64,000 nucleotides of DNA from Thalassospira sp. MCCC 1A01148 (GCF_001613795.1 NZ_LPVZ01000012.1:496001-560000), one strand, 5' to 3'; counted from the first letter of the stretch, positions 37,707-47,598 are shown. Made by a program: numbers and translations. Notes: generated by a model not told the origin, from the letters alone.

Positions 37707-38857
37707 GCGCTGCTTTGCCCGTCCTGTTGATTTCCGTAGTTTGATACGACCTGTGTGATGGTTGCTGACAGCAGGTCTGCTGCAGCCTCAACCGTATGAA
37801 GCTGTTTGGCTTTCGACGCACCCGCATGCCCAATGGTCCGCAACACCGGCGCATCGTCCTTGATACAGCGGGAAAGTCGGTCTGCAAAGGCGTTCACGTC
37901 CCCAACCGGAACAAGCCAACCTGTTACCCCACCAGACACAATACCGGACACGCCGCCTGCATCCCCAGCCAAGACAGGAAGGCCGCTGGCTTGGGCTTCG
38001 AGCAGCGCCATGCCGAATGCTTCGTTGATGGCTGGCCAGACAAACAAATCAGACTTGCCAAGAATGTCGCGGGTTTGCTGCGGCGTGGTTAACCCCATAA
38101 ACGACACTGCATTTTGCCCAATGCTGGCATCATCAAACAAGTGTTCGACCGTTTGGCGTGCCGGACCATCGCCAATAACCGTCAGATGCCAGTTATCAAT
38201 CCCCTCCCCCAAAAGTTTCCCCAATGCCTTTGCCAGCGCCTCGTAGGATTTCAGTTTGTCACCATCGCGCATCATTGCAGTTGTCACCAATCGGATGCAG
38301 TCGCGATTGATCTCGGGGCGCTCGGTGACTGTCCAGTCATCTACCCGGTTAAAGGGGTGTAAAAAATGCAAACGGCTTGATGGGCACACCTGTTCAAGGC
38401 ACGCCATATCCGCGCGGTTTAGGGAAAAAACTGCATCCGCCTGTTGCAAGGCGGTTTTAACGGCCACATGGCTTTGCGCCCATAAACCAGTGGCGCGTTT
38501 TGGTGCGAAAGATGCTTCGGCCACGACATAGGGAATACCCAATGCATCCGCGACAATCGGCCCGATCCAGTCTGGTGCCTTGTAATAGAGATGATAGGTA
38601 AACCACACGTCCGGTTTGGGGCGGAACCCGGAGTGATATTGGCGAAGCAACCTTGCCGCAAGATTTGTCCCGACTTCTGCCATCCGCGCCTGCCTGAAGG
38701 CGTTCCCATCCGCGACCCGGCTTCGAAGGCGCACCGCAACGTTAACGTTCATACCTGCCGATTGCAGGGCGTCGCAAAGCATGCGCGCGATCAGACGATC
38801 ACCAGACGGAACTGGATGATCAATCGGTTTTAGGGGCGCATAAAAGGCAACCTGCAA
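37703..38857 (-). CDS. Glycosyltransferase, GT4-like
   Basis: 384 residues, GT-B fold. The C-terminal half has the GT4 pattern VIGDGPARQTVE, then FVWPAINEAFGMALLEAQASGLPVLA and GGVSGIVSGGVTGWLVP, with the catalytic glutamates in NEAFGMALLE. The start is a TTG at 38857 backed by AGGAGG eight bases upstream; no ATG is available in the right place. Eleven bases separate it from the preceding gene. Retaining transfer from a nucleotide sugar is expected of the family; the sugar is unknown. Confidence 0.86.
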   Translation of the reverse strand: MQVAFYAPLKPIDHPVPSGDRLIARMLCDALQSAGMNVNVAVRLRSRVADGNAFRQARMAEVGTNLAARLLRQYHSGFRPKPDVWFTYHLYYKAPDWIGPIVADALGIPYVVAEASFAPKRATGLWAQSHVAVKTALQQADAVFSLNRADMACLEQVCPSSRLHFLHPFNRVDDWTVTERPEINRDCIRLVTTAMMRDGDKLKSYEALAKALGKLLGEGIDNWHLTVIGDGPARQTVEHLFDDASIGQNAVSFMGLTTPQQTRDILGKSDLFVWPAINEAFGMALLEAQASGLPVLAGDAGGVSGIVSGGVTGWLVPVGDVNAFADRLSRCIKDDAPVLRTIGHAGASKAKQLHTVEAAADLLSATITQVVSNYGNQQDGQSSA

Positions 38858-38868
38858 ATGTTTGCCTC

Positions 38869-40143
38869 CTACTCTGCAGCAGATTGATCGGTGGGCCTTG
38901 AGCCCTGTTCTGCTGGCTGAACCACACCAAAGCGGTCTGCCAGATCTTTCATGCCGCGATAGAATGAGAAGTCACGGCGGACGATTTCGTTGCCCTTGCG
39001 CCCCATTTCTTCGCGGAGCTTCGGGTCAACAATCATGGTTTCAAGAGCAACCGCCAAAGACGCGGGATCACGTTCAGGCACAAGCTTGCCGTTCACACCG
39101 TCCTCGATCAGCTCAGGAATGGCCGATATCGCCGTTGAAACTGCCGAAAGTCCGCAAAGCTGTGCTTCCATCAAGACGTTTGGCAGACCATCGCGGTCGC
39201 CATCCTTCTCAATGCGACTGGCCAGCACAAACAAATCAGATGACTGACAAGCAGCAATCACTTCCTTCTGATCACGCGCGCCTTGCCAATCGCAGCGATC
39301 GGCAATGCCAAGTTCCCTGGCCAGCTGTTGGTATAATTCGCCACTGCCGCCACCAATGTGGACAAAACGCCAATGAAGGCCATCGGGCAGTTTCGCCAAT
39401 GCGCGCAGAAGATCGTCATACCCCTTCTTCCCAACCAACCGCCCGACAGACAGGATCACCACCGGGTTTTCAGGATCGCTGCCATCGCGCAAGGGCCGTT
39501 CTGACAAATCTTCCGGGAACCGGGAAAAATCCAGACCATGATAAAGAAGATGAACCTTTGCGGGGTCTTCGGCAAGCGTACGCAGGTAGTCGACATTGGC
39601 CTTGGTGCAGGTCACGAGCCAATCCATATCACGCAGCTTTTCACGCATATCCCAGTCCTGACTGGTATAGATATCCTTGGCGTGGGCCGAACAGGACCAC
39701 GGGAGACCACGCATGATGGCGCAATATCGGGACACAGAAGCCGGTGTATGCAAGAAGTGCGCGTAAATGCGCGTGATATCATCTGGAAGTTCTGCGGCCA
39801 TCACCATTGCCTGCGCAAATCGGCGTGCGCGATTGGCTGTACGGTCGCGCCGGTAATCCTGCCACCAGAGATTCACGGCACGACGGTATCCCGGCATCTT
39901 GCGGGCCTTGAACCAGCCACGCAAAACGCGCATCGGTTCCTGATAGACATATTCAGGCAAGTAATCGACCGAACCGGCAATGCGCTCATTGATCGGGTGA
40001 CGTTTTTTGTCGGTTGGATGACGCAGTGAGACAATCCGATAAGGAATTCCGGCCTGTTGAATGCCGAGAATTTCCTGCGCTATGAAGGTCTCCGACAATC
40101 GCGGATATCCCTTCACCACGATTGCCAGACTATCGCGTGCCAT
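38869..40143 (-). CDS. Glycosyltransferase, GT4-like
   Basis: 424 residues. It opens LAIVVKGYPRLSETFIAQEIL, the typical start of colanic-acid/WcaL-type GT4 enzymes, and the donor-binding half has ILSVGRLVGKKGYDDLLRAL, HIGGGSGELYQQL, DRDGLPNVLMEAQLCGL and EDGVNGKLVP. TTG (40146) or ATG (40143) could start it. Gap of 20 bases to the glycosyltransferase upstream. WcaL-type enzymes add sugars to lipid-linked exopolysaccharide repeat units, which suggests an envelope polysaccharide here. Confidence 0.88.
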   Translation of the reverse strand: MARDSLAIVVKGYPRLSETFIAQEILGIQQAGIPYRIVSLRHPTDKKRHPINERIAGSVDYLPEYVYQEPMRVLRGWFKARKMPGYRRAVNLWWQDYRRDRTANRARRFAQAMVMAAELPDDITRIYAHFLHTPASVSRYCAIMRGLPWSCSAHAKDIYTSQDWDMREKLRDMDWLVTCTKANVDYLRTLAEDPAKVHLLYHGLDFSRFPEDLSERPLRDGSDPENPVVILSVGRLVGKKGYDDLLRALAKLPDGLHWRFVHIGGGSGELYQQLARELGIADRCDWQGARDQKEVIAACQSSDLFVLASRIEKDGDRDGLPNVLMEAQLCGLSAVSTAISAIPELIEDGVNGKLVPERDPASLAVALETMIVDPKLREEMGRKGNEIVRRDFSFYRGMKDLADRFGVVQPAEQGSRPTDQSAAE

Positions 40144-40163
40144 CAACTTGTTTTCCCGATGCG

Positions 40164-41366
40164 TTACTCTGCGGCCATTTGCGGCGGAAGCCAGCGATCC
40201 ACAAGATCACCCACGCGATCCAGCCCGCCCATAAGGTTCGGAACAGTGACATTGGACGGTTTTGGCTGCTGGATCAAACCATGCAGTGCATCCGCCATCT
40301 CACGCGGATCACGCCCGTCATCCTCTGTAAGCATTTTGACCAGGCCAAGTTTTTCAGCTGCCGAAGCGCGCACATATTGTTCAAGGCGTGGCACGGTGCG
40401 TGGCACGATGACAGCTGGCTTGTCAAAGGACAGGATCTCGCAGAACGTATTGTAACCGCCCATGCCGATCACCCCGGCCGACTTGTGCATCAGTACTTCG
40501 ACATTGGCATCAAAGGTAATGACAGACAGCTTGTCGATCTTCTCGGCACGCTTCATGAATTCATTTTGTTGCACCGGGCCCATGAATGGCCCAAGAACCA
40601 CAAGTGAGGGTACCGGAATGGTCGGGTCGGTCTCGTAGGCACTGATCACCCAATCCACCAGATTGACCCCATCCCCACCGCCACCGGTGGTAACCAGATA
40701 AAACGGCTCTTCCAGGCCAAGCGCGCCGTGCTCTGGTGCTGGCCGGCGGGTCGCCGTACGCGGCAGATAGCCGGTATAGGTCATCTTTTCTTCAACGCCC
40801 GGGGGCAAATCGATCCCTTCGAGCGGATTGCAGATTTCCTTGAGACCATAGACCCATATTTCATCATACAGATCTGCCAGAGCCGGAACGCATTGCTTCC
40901 TGTCCCATTCCTCGCGCAGGTGCACCGGATCATCCATCACATCTCGCAAGCCCATCACCAAACGGGTGCGGCGATGGCGCAGCATCTGCAGCGTAGATTC
41001 GACCTCGCCGCGCAAACCAAGCGGTTCCTTGTCGACGATAAATATGTCCGGGTTGAATACATCTGCCGTGTGCTGAATGATCGACTCTCGCATCGCGAGG
41101 ATCTGGTCGACATCAATATTGAGATTGAGCGAGGTATATTCGCCATTGGAAAGCTTGATCACACCCGGAATGCGGACAAAGTCAACGCGCGAACGAAACT
41201 CGAAACTGCCAATGATCGGCGAGCCTGACAAAATCAGAACCGATACATCATCACGTCGTGAAACCATCGCATGCGCAATGGTGCGGCAACGGCGCAAATG
41301 CCCAAGCCCGAACGTATCATGGCTATAAATCAGAACCCGATAACCGGAATTCCCTACGATTGACAT
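40164..41366 (-). CDS. MurG-like GT-B glycosyltransferase
   Basis: 400 residues. It begins MSIVGNSGYRVLIYSHDTFGLGHLRRCRTIA, with the GxGHLRR loop of MurG-like enzymes, and ends with GMGGYNTFCEILSFDKPAVIVPR. It is a paralogue of 35965-37107. An upstream TTG at 41444 could add 26 residues, but conservation begins near the ATG. It is the first gene of the eleven-gene minus-strand unit, 133 bases after the start-side neighbour, so the operon promoter is expected in 41367-41499; I see no clear sigma-70 pair there. Confidence 0.82.
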   Translation of the reverse strand: MSIVGNSGYRVLIYSHDTFGLGHLRRCRTIAHAMVSRRDDVSVLILSGSPIIGSFEFRSRVDFVRIPGVIKLSNGEYTSLNLNIDVDQILAMRESIIQHTADVFNPDIFIVDKEPLGLRGEVESTLQMLRHRRTRLVMGLRDVMDDPVHLREEWDRKQCVPALADLYDEIWVYGLKEICNPLEGIDLPPGVEEKMTYTGYLPRTATRRPAPEHGALGLEEPFYLVTTGGGGDGVNLVDWVISAYETDPTIPVPSLVVLGPFMGPVQQNEFMKRAEKIDKLSVITFDANVEVLMHKSAGVIGMGGYNTFCEILSFDKPAVIVPRTVPRLEQYVRASAAEKLGLVKMLTEDDGRDPREMADALHGLIQQPKPSNVTVPNLMGGLDRVGDLVDRWLPPQMAAE

Positions 41367-41499
41367 ATACCCGCCCGTCTGCGTAGTGGTCTCACACCCC
41401 GACACAACCTGATAACAGGGTGACAGGTTCTTCTTGTTTGACAAGTGAATCCGTGACTTCGGGGTTTTCCCCCTTCATTTGGCTTCCGGGTAATTGCTC

Positions 41500-43074
41500 T
41501 CACACTGACCCGATATCGCGCAAGACTTTTTCGAGCATCTCCTTCCTTTCTTCTGCCGTTTCAAGCGAACGCAGCTTCTCGGAAAGTGCTGTTACTGTAC
41601 CTGCATAAAGGTTGTGCCAGTCATCACGCGACAGTTCTTCCCCTGAAAGTCTTGCGGCCGGAACCTCCGTTTGTGCCTTGCCCTTCTTGAGCGTGACCGT
41701 GTCATCAAGCATTGGCATGGCAATCAGTTTTTCGTCAATGCCCTGCCCCATCAGCACTTCGCGGAATGCCGCACGCGCGCCCTCTTCACCGTGGGTAAGG
41801 AAAATGCGCCGCGACACCGGCAGACGACTTTTTGTCCAGTTCAGAAGCATATCCTGATCGGCGTGACCAGAATAGACATCAAGGGTTCGAATACGTGCGC
41901 GAACCTCGATTTCTTCGCCATGGATACGCACATGTTTCGCACCACCCTGCAGAACGCGCCCAAATGACCCCGCCGCCTGAAATCCGACGAGCAGAACCGT
42001 GCAGTTAGATCGCCACAGATTGTTTTTCAGATGATAACGAATGCGGCCCGCGTCGCACATGCCGCTCGCCGAAATGATGATGGCGCCACTTTTAACCTGA
42101 GCCAGTTGTTTGCTGGCCTGTACGTCGGGCACCATATGGAATTTCGGGTGGGACAATGCCTGTGCATCGCCACGTTTAAGGTGTTTGGCAAACACATCGG
42201 TCGCACGCTGTGCAAGTGGACTGTCGACAAAGACATTTGCAGGCGGCAACTTTCCACGGTTAAACAGATGCGCCAGATCGACCAGCAACTCTTGGGTTCT
42301 GGCCACCGCAAAGCTTGGAATTACCAGATTGCCCCCACTGCCAAGCGCATCCTGCACTTCCTGCCCCAGCAGTTCGCGGCGTTCTTCGTCGGAGATGACC
42401 GGACGATTTCTATCCCCATAAGTCGTTTCGACAAACAGGTAATCCAGATCTGTCGGGGCCTCAGGGGCCTCGTTAAACACGGCCTCACCGGTGCCAACAT
42501 CGCCGGAAAACAGTAATCGGGTAGGTTTGTAGTCTTTATCGCCGTTTTCGATTTCAATTTCGATCGAAGCAGACCCCAGAAGATGTCCTGCGTCCCAGAA
42601 ACGGGCCCGAACACCATCAATCACCGGTAGCCATTCGTGGTATTCGACCGTTTTGAGCTGTGAAAGCGTATTCTCGGCATCTTCACGCGTATAAATCGGT
42701 GTGACTTCCGGACGGCCACGACGCGCATTGCGACGGTTGAGTCGTTCGACTTCGCTTTCCTGAATGTAACCGGAGTCCGGCAGCATATATGTCAGCAGAT
42801 CACATGTCGGCTCCGTGGCATAAATCGGGCCACTGAAACCGGCCTTAACCAGTTTGGGAACCAGACCTGTATGATCGATATGCGCATGGGTCAGCAGTAC
42901 CGCTGAAATCCGGGATGCTTCAAACGGGAACTTGCCATAATTCAGTTCACGGACCGTTTTGCTGCCTTGGAACATGCCGCAATCGACAAGGAAATTACCG
43001 TGACCGGTTTGCAAAAAATAGCAAGACCCGGTCACACCGCCAGCCGCACCACAAAACGTCACCGATATTGTCAT
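41500..43074 (-). CDS. MBL-fold beta-CASP metallo-hydrolase, RNase-like
   Basis: 524 residues. It starts MTISVTFCGAAGGVTGSCY and carries the zinc motif HAHIDHTG (63-70), the following metal ligands (DAGHLLGSA, LFSGDVG), and the beta-CASP/RMMBL elements (VFVDSPLA, ASGMCDAGRIRYHL, YSGHADQ). Closest in pattern to YSH1/CPSF-like bacterial RNases and exonucleases. Members cleave RNA or DNA; the substrate here is unknown. The coding frame extends 42 codons upstream, but the conserved domain begins at the chosen ATG and no ribosome binding site supports the extension. Confidence 0.88.
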   Translation of the reverse strand: MTISVTFCGAAGGVTGSCYFLQTGHGNFLVDCGMFQGSKTVRELNYGKFPFEASRISAVLLTHAHIDHTGLVPKLVKAGFSGPIYATEPTCDLLTYMLPDSGYIQESEVERLNRRNARRGRPEVTPIYTREDAENTLSQLKTVEYHEWLPVIDGVRARFWDAGHLLGSASIEIEIENGDKDYKPTRLLFSGDVGTGEAVFNEAPEAPTDLDYLFVETTYGDRNRPVISDEERRELLGQEVQDALGSGGNLVIPSFAVARTQELLVDLAHLFNRGKLPPANVFVDSPLAQRATDVFAKHLKRGDAQALSHPKFHMVPDVQASKQLAQVKSGAIIISASGMCDAGRIRYHLKNNLWRSNCTVLLVGFQAAGSFGRVLQGGAKHVRIHGEEIEVRARIRTLDVYSGHADQDMLLNWTKSRLPVSRRIFLTHGEEGARAAFREVLMGQGIDEKLIAMPMLDDTVTLKKGKAQTEVPAARLSGEELSRDDWHNLYAGTVTALSEKLRSLETAEERKEMLEKVLRDIGSV

Positions 43075-43159
43075 TCTATTCACTTTCACGGATTGTAAGA
43101 GATCCAAACGTCCGGCAAAGCACCTCGCTTTGCAATGACATGGATCATTACGGGCGCAA

Positions 43160-44413
43160 TCACTGTAGCCCTTGTAACGGCAGATAGAGAACCTGATCAC
43201 CCTTCACGACCTGCCCGCAATCTTCGGGCAGTTCAATCAGACCTTCGGCCCACACCATGGATGACAACATGCCCGAACTGGTCGAGGCAAAGGCAAGCGC
43301 TTCGAGCTCACCATTATCATTCCGAACAAGACGTGCGCGCAACCATTCACGACGCCCGGTGCCACGTTTGAAATCGAACCCTGCGCGCACAGGAATGCGC
43401 GTGGGTGCGAGGTGTGACCGGGCAGCCCCCATCGCATGACGCAACAGCGGTTGAACGTAAAGCAATCCTGAAACCAGCACAGATACCGGGTTCCCCGGCA
43501 ACCCGATAACCAGGCAATCACCGATCTTGCCCCGCATCAGGGGTTTTCCCGGCTTGATCGCAAGTTTCCATGCCGTGATATCGCCCAGACTTTCGACAAC
43601 CGGCTTCAACAGATCAGCCTTGCCAACCGAAACACCGCCTGACGTCATAATGACATCGTGGGTGTCAGCCGCATTCGCCAACGCGTTCTGCAAAACGTCA
43701 AAATCATCTGCCAGCAGGCCAAGGTCGGTGACATCGCAGCCAATGGCTCGCAGCATGCCGATCATGGCAAACCGGTTGGAGTCATAAATGCCACCGGGCG
43801 GCAATGGGTCCCCGGGTTTTGCCAACTCGTCACCGGTTGAAAAAACCGCCACCTTCAATGGACGGGCCACCGACAGAACACCCACCCCTTGCCCGGCGGC
43901 GATCGCAATATCCTGCGGGTGCAGGACGGCTCCTGCCTTAAGAACGATATCCCCGGCTTTGATATCTTCACCTTGCCAGCGGATGTTTTGGTGCAGACTG
44001 GTACGTGCGATCACATCAGCAGAAATTTCAATTACCGTTTCATCAGCGTTGGCCGTGACATTTTCCTGAATGACCACACAATCCGCCCCGCCAGGGATCG
44101 CTGCACCTGTCGCAATGCGAATTGCAGCACCCTTTGGCAGCATTCCCTCATACGGATGACCGGCCAGCGAAACACCTGCCACCGAAACCGGTCCGTCGAT
44201 CGCGGCAATATCCGAATGACGCAGCGCATAGCCATCCATGGCAGAGTTATCCACTGATGGAACAGAGACCCTTGCGATCACATCCTCACGCAATATGGAA
44301 CCGTAGCATTCGTTAAGCGGACGTTGTTCGGCGGGCGTCATAACCGGCACTTCGGCAAAAGCAATATCGAGCGCATCGGAAAGCGTTGTGAGCCCCGGTT
44401 TGAGATCACTCAT
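43160..44413 (-). CDS. moeA: Molybdopterin molybdotransferase MoeA
   Basis: 417 residues. Inserts molybdate into adenylylated molybdopterin, the last step of molybdenum cofactor synthesis. Conserved blocks: SAMDGYALR-type motif (here NSAMDGYALR), GAAIPGGADCVVIQE, STGDEL and TSGGVSVGKADLL, GKPLMRG and LPGNPVSVLV. AGGAGA nine bases ahead supports the ATG. No other molybdenum cofactor genes are in the window. It follows the iron permease gene after 80 bases. Confidence 0.95.
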   Translation of the reverse strand: MSDLKPGLTTLSDALDIAFAEVPVMTPAEQRPLNECYGSILREDVIARVSVPSVDNSAMDGYALRHSDIAAIDGPVSVAGVSLAGHPYEGMLPKGAAIRIATGAAIPGGADCVVIQENVTANADETVIEISADVIARTSLHQNIRWQGEDIKAGDIVLKAGAVLHPQDIAIAAGQGVGVLSVARPLKVAVFSTGDELAKPGDPLPPGGIYDSNRFAMIGMLRAIGCDVTDLGLLADDFDVLQNALANAADTHDVIMTSGGVSVGKADLLKPVVESLGDITAWKLAIKPGKPLMRGKIGDCLVIGLPGNPVSVLVSGLLYVQPLLRHAMGAARSHLAPTRIPVRAGFDFKRGTGRREWLRARLVRNDNGELEALAFASTSSGMLSSMVWAEGLIELPEDCGQVVKGDQVLYLPLQGLQ

Positions 44414-44493
44414 CTGGAAAGTCTCCTGCTTGCGGTCGCCATATATTGTTCCGCTGATTTGATATCAGGACAGCCCGGACACAAACCGGTGTA

Positions 44494-46254
44494 TCATGAT
44501 TGTCCACTGTGCCCCGGACGGGATTTTGAAATCGCACGACTAAGCATAATCACCGGCACCACCCCGACAACCACAATTGTCAATGCGCCCAATGCAGCCT
44601 GTTCGATCATTTCATCCTTGGCAAATTGATAAACATGGGTGGCCAGCGTATCAAAATTGAAAGGACGCAGAATAAGTGTGGCTGGCAGTTCCTTCATACC
44701 ATCGACAAACACCAGTACCGACGCGGCCAGAATGCCCCCACGAACCATCGGAAAATGAATGCGCTTAAGCGTTCCCCAAGGGCTTTCACCAAGGGTACGG
44801 GCCGCGTCATCCATGCTTGGACGTACCTTGCCAAGGGCAGCTTCGATCGAGCCATAGGATACCGCCATAAACCGCACCGCATAGGCAAAGACAAGCGCAA
44901 ACACCGTCCCACTTAACAGCAATCCGGTCGAAATCCCGAAGGTGTCGCGCATAACAGCATCAAGGGCATTGTCAAATCGCGCAAACGGGATCAGCACCCC
45001 GATCGAAAGCACAGCACCGGGCACCGCATAGCCAACCGATGACAGGCGGACAAAGAACTTCAGAAGCGGTTGCGGGAAAAGGCGCAGGGCATAGGCCATG
45101 AAGATCGCGCACCCTACCGCCAAAAGTGTCGCCAACCCTGATACAAGAAGGCTGTTGCCTGCAAACTCGAAAAAGTCTGCTGTCCAGCTTTGATCAAAAT
45201 AGCCGATGGAATAGTAGATCAGCACCATCGACGGTACGACAAAGCCCAGAACAATCGGCAGAATGCAAATCGCCAGCGCAGCGGTCTTGGCCAACGGGGC
45301 CAGTTCATAGCCCGGCAGTTCCTGAAAACGGCTGGTCGTGTCGTGGAAACGTTGACGGCGGCGGGAATAACGTTCGATCACCATAAGGGCGATTACAACG
45401 GCAAGCATGGTCAGTGCAATTTGTGCCGCACCACCGGCATTGCCCATCCCCAGCCAAACATTGAAAATACCGGCCGTCAGGGTATGCACGGCAAAGAAAT
45501 CAATCGTTCCAAAGTCATTGAGGGTTTCCATCAACGCAATGACAACACCCACGACAATTGCCGGGCGCGCCAGCGGCAAGGCCACGGTAAGAAACGAACT
45601 CCACGAACTACGACCAAGAATACGGGCAGCTTCAATCGCGCAGATTGATTGCGACAAGAATGCAGCACGCGCCAGCATGTACACATAGGGATAAAGCGTC
45701 AGGCTAAGCACGATGATTGCACCACCCTTGGTGCGAATATCCGGGAACCAGTAATCCATCGCCGTCTGCCAGCCAAACAGGTCGCGCAGCATTCTTTGCA
45801 CCGGACCGGCATATTCCAGAAGATCGGTATAAACATAGGCGACAATATAGGCCGGGACAGCCATCGGAAGCAGCATTGCCCACTCAAAGAACCGCTTGCC
45901 CGGCAATCGGCACATGGTCACGACCCATGCCGAAGACACACCAATCAAAGTCACGCCGATGCCAACGCCCAGCATCAGAATACCGGTGTTCTTGAGGTAC
46001 CTTGGCAACATGGTCGATGCCAGATGCGGCCAGATATTCTCTGTTGGAAACAGTGCAATCCAGGCAACAGCGACAATCGGTGCAGCCACCATCGCCGCAA
46101 CAACAAATGCCCCGATCAACCAGAACGCCGATTGACCACGCGGCAGCCACCGCATTGCGGTAAGCCCTGTCGGGGAGCGCATCGGGTCAAAGGTATCCGC
46201 AACGGCGGCGGGCCGAATGTCGTCATCCTTTTGCGTCTGGAAAGCGTTATTCAA
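44494..46254 (-). CDS. Iron(III) ABC transporter permease (FbpB/AfuB type)
   Basis: 586 residues, about twelve transmembrane helices in two repeated halves, each with an ABC permease coupling loop (AARILGRSSWSSFLTVALPLARPAIV and DAARTLGESPWGTLKRIHFPMVRGGI). This doubled permease is characteristic of FbpB-type ferric importers. It follows the binding protein gene by 81 bases. No ATPase gene is found in the cluster, so the energising subunit must be encoded elsewhere. Confidence 0.92.
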   Translation of the reverse strand: MNNAFQTQKDDDIRPAAVADTFDPMRSPTGLTAMRWLPRGQSAFWLIGAFVVAAMVAAPIVAVAWIALFPTENIWPHLASTMLPRYLKNTGILMLGVGIGVTLIGVSSAWVVTMCRLPGKRFFEWAMLLPMAVPAYIVAYVYTDLLEYAGPVQRMLRDLFGWQTAMDYWFPDIRTKGGAIIVLSLTLYPYVYMLARAAFLSQSICAIEAARILGRSSWSSFLTVALPLARPAIVVGVVIALMETLNDFGTIDFFAVHTLTAGIFNVWLGMGNAGGAAQIALTMLAVVIALMVIERYSRRRQRFHDTTSRFQELPGYELAPLAKTAALAICILPIVLGFVVPSMVLIYYSIGYFDQSWTADFFEFAGNSLLVSGLATLLAVGCAIFMAYALRLFPQPLLKFFVRLSSVGYAVPGAVLSIGVLIPFARFDNALDAVMRDTFGISTGLLLSGTVFALVFAYAVRFMAVSYGSIEAALGKVRPSMDDAARTLGESPWGTLKRIHFPMVRGGILAASVLVFVDGMKELPATLILRPFNFDTLATHVYQFAKDEMIEQAALGALTIVVVGVVPVIMLSRAISKSRPGHSGQS

Positions 46255-46335
46255 AGCTGTTTCCGTTTCATCCGTCGCGGGTCACACACCCGATGCAGGC
46301 CGGCTGGTTTTGATACATTGGGGTTAATCGCAGGT

Positions 46336-47361
46336 CTACTCGTTGAAGCCGACCTCATCAATCAGACGGATTGCCGCCCCACGATTGGCCGCCACCGTGC
46401 TAAGCGTCAGGTCATCGTGAACAAAGGTGCCCCATGCCCGAACCCGCTCGGACCAGGCCACACCCGGCTTGACCGGATATTCAAAATTGATATCGGCATA
46501 CATGTGCTGGGCTTCGGTGCTCGAGAGGAATTCCACCAGTTTGATGGCGTTTTCCTTGTTGGGTGCATGCTTCATCAGCGCAACACCGGAAATATTAACA
46601 TGTGTGCCGCGCCCGCCCTGATTGGGGAAGACGATGCGCACCTGTTTGGCGGCACCCGCTTTATTCGGGTCATCAAGCATCTTGCCATAATAGTATGAGT
46701 TGCCAATTGCCACATCACACACGCCTTGTGACACGGCCTCGATCTGGTCGGTGTCACCACCCTGCGGTTTGCGCGCAAGATTGTCCTTAACTGCAGTCAG
46801 CCAGGCTTTGGTTTCTGCTTCGCCATGATGGGCAATCATCGATGCGATCAGGGCAATATTATAAACATGCATGGCCGAGCGCACACAAATGCGCCCATTC
46901 CATTTCGGATCCGCCAGTTCCTCGTAGGTGGTGATGGCATCCGGCGCGACACGATCAAGCGAGGTATAAAATACACGCGCACGTGTCGTCATCCCCACCC
47001 AAAGCCGGTCATCATCGCGAAACTGATCGGGAATGTTCGCGTCCAGAACAGCACTTTCGATCGGTTGGGCAATGTCGGCGTCAACCGCGTCCTGAATGCG
47101 TCCGATATCCACCGTTAAAAGCAGGTCAGCCGGGGTATTGCGCCCTTCATGTTTGATCCGTTCCACCAGACCGCTTTGCGAAAACAACGTATTGACGCGA
47201 ATGCCCGTTTCCTCGGTAAAGCGCTTGAACATCGGTTCGATCAGGAACGGCTGTCTGAGCGAGTAGACATTGACCTCTTCTGCGGCATGCGCGGCGGGCA
47301 AAAGGGAAAGCCCCATCGCCGACATAACAAGACCAAGAACGGTTTTGCGCAGAGAAATCAT
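46336..47361 (-). CDS. Iron(III) ABC transporter binding protein (first of two)
   Basis: 341 residues, signal peptide of about 25 residues (LGLVMSAMGLSLLPAAHAAEE). The mature protein EVNVYSLRQPFLIEPMFKRF belongs to the FbpA/FutA transferrin-like family; the tyrosines of NSYYYGKML are the usual ferric ligands. It resembles the protein encoded just upstream along its whole length and probably arose by duplication. GAGG ahead of the ATG supports this start over one eleven codons earlier. Probably co-transcribed with the permease. Confidence 0.92.
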   Translation of the reverse strand: MISLRKTVLGLVMSAMGLSLLPAAHAAEEVNVYSLRQPFLIEPMFKRFTEETGIRVNTLFSQSGLVERIKHEGRNTPADLLLTVDIGRIQDAVDADIAQPIESAVLDANIPDQFRDDDRLWVGMTTRARVFYTSLDRVAPDAITTYEELADPKWNGRICVRSAMHVYNIALIASMIAHHGEAETKAWLTAVKDNLARKPQGGDTDQIEAVSQGVCDVAIGNSYYYGKMLDDPNKAGAAKQVRIVFPNQGGRGTHVNISGVALMKHAPNKENAIKLVEFLSSTEAQHMYADINFEYPVKPGVAWSERVRAWGTFVHDDLTLSTVAANRGAAIRLIDEVGFNE

Positions 47362-47539
47362 AAATGCCTCGTTTGGATCAGTTGCAGGTGGCACAGCAAT
47401 TAGGAATGATTTGTATTTGCTGCGGCCGAAATTAAAGGGCCTGCACCGCCTTTTGCAAGCAAGAAAACCACATAAGAGCCATACACATGGTCACGAATCC
47501 GCGACAATCCCCCACCCTTCGCCTGACATTGGAAATGCA

Positions 47540-47570
47540 AAAAAGGGGTGGCATTGCACCACCCCTTTCA
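47540..47570 (-). terminator. Terminator between the two iron-binding protein genes
   Basis: On the minus strand: AAAGGGGTGG-TGCAATG-CCACCCCTTTTTT. Placed right after the stop of the upstream binding protein gene, so that gene is transcribed alone or reads through only in part to the second binding protein and permease. Confidence 0.85.
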
Positions 47571-47598
47571 AAAAGCCATTCAAGCTCAGTCGGTTTGA

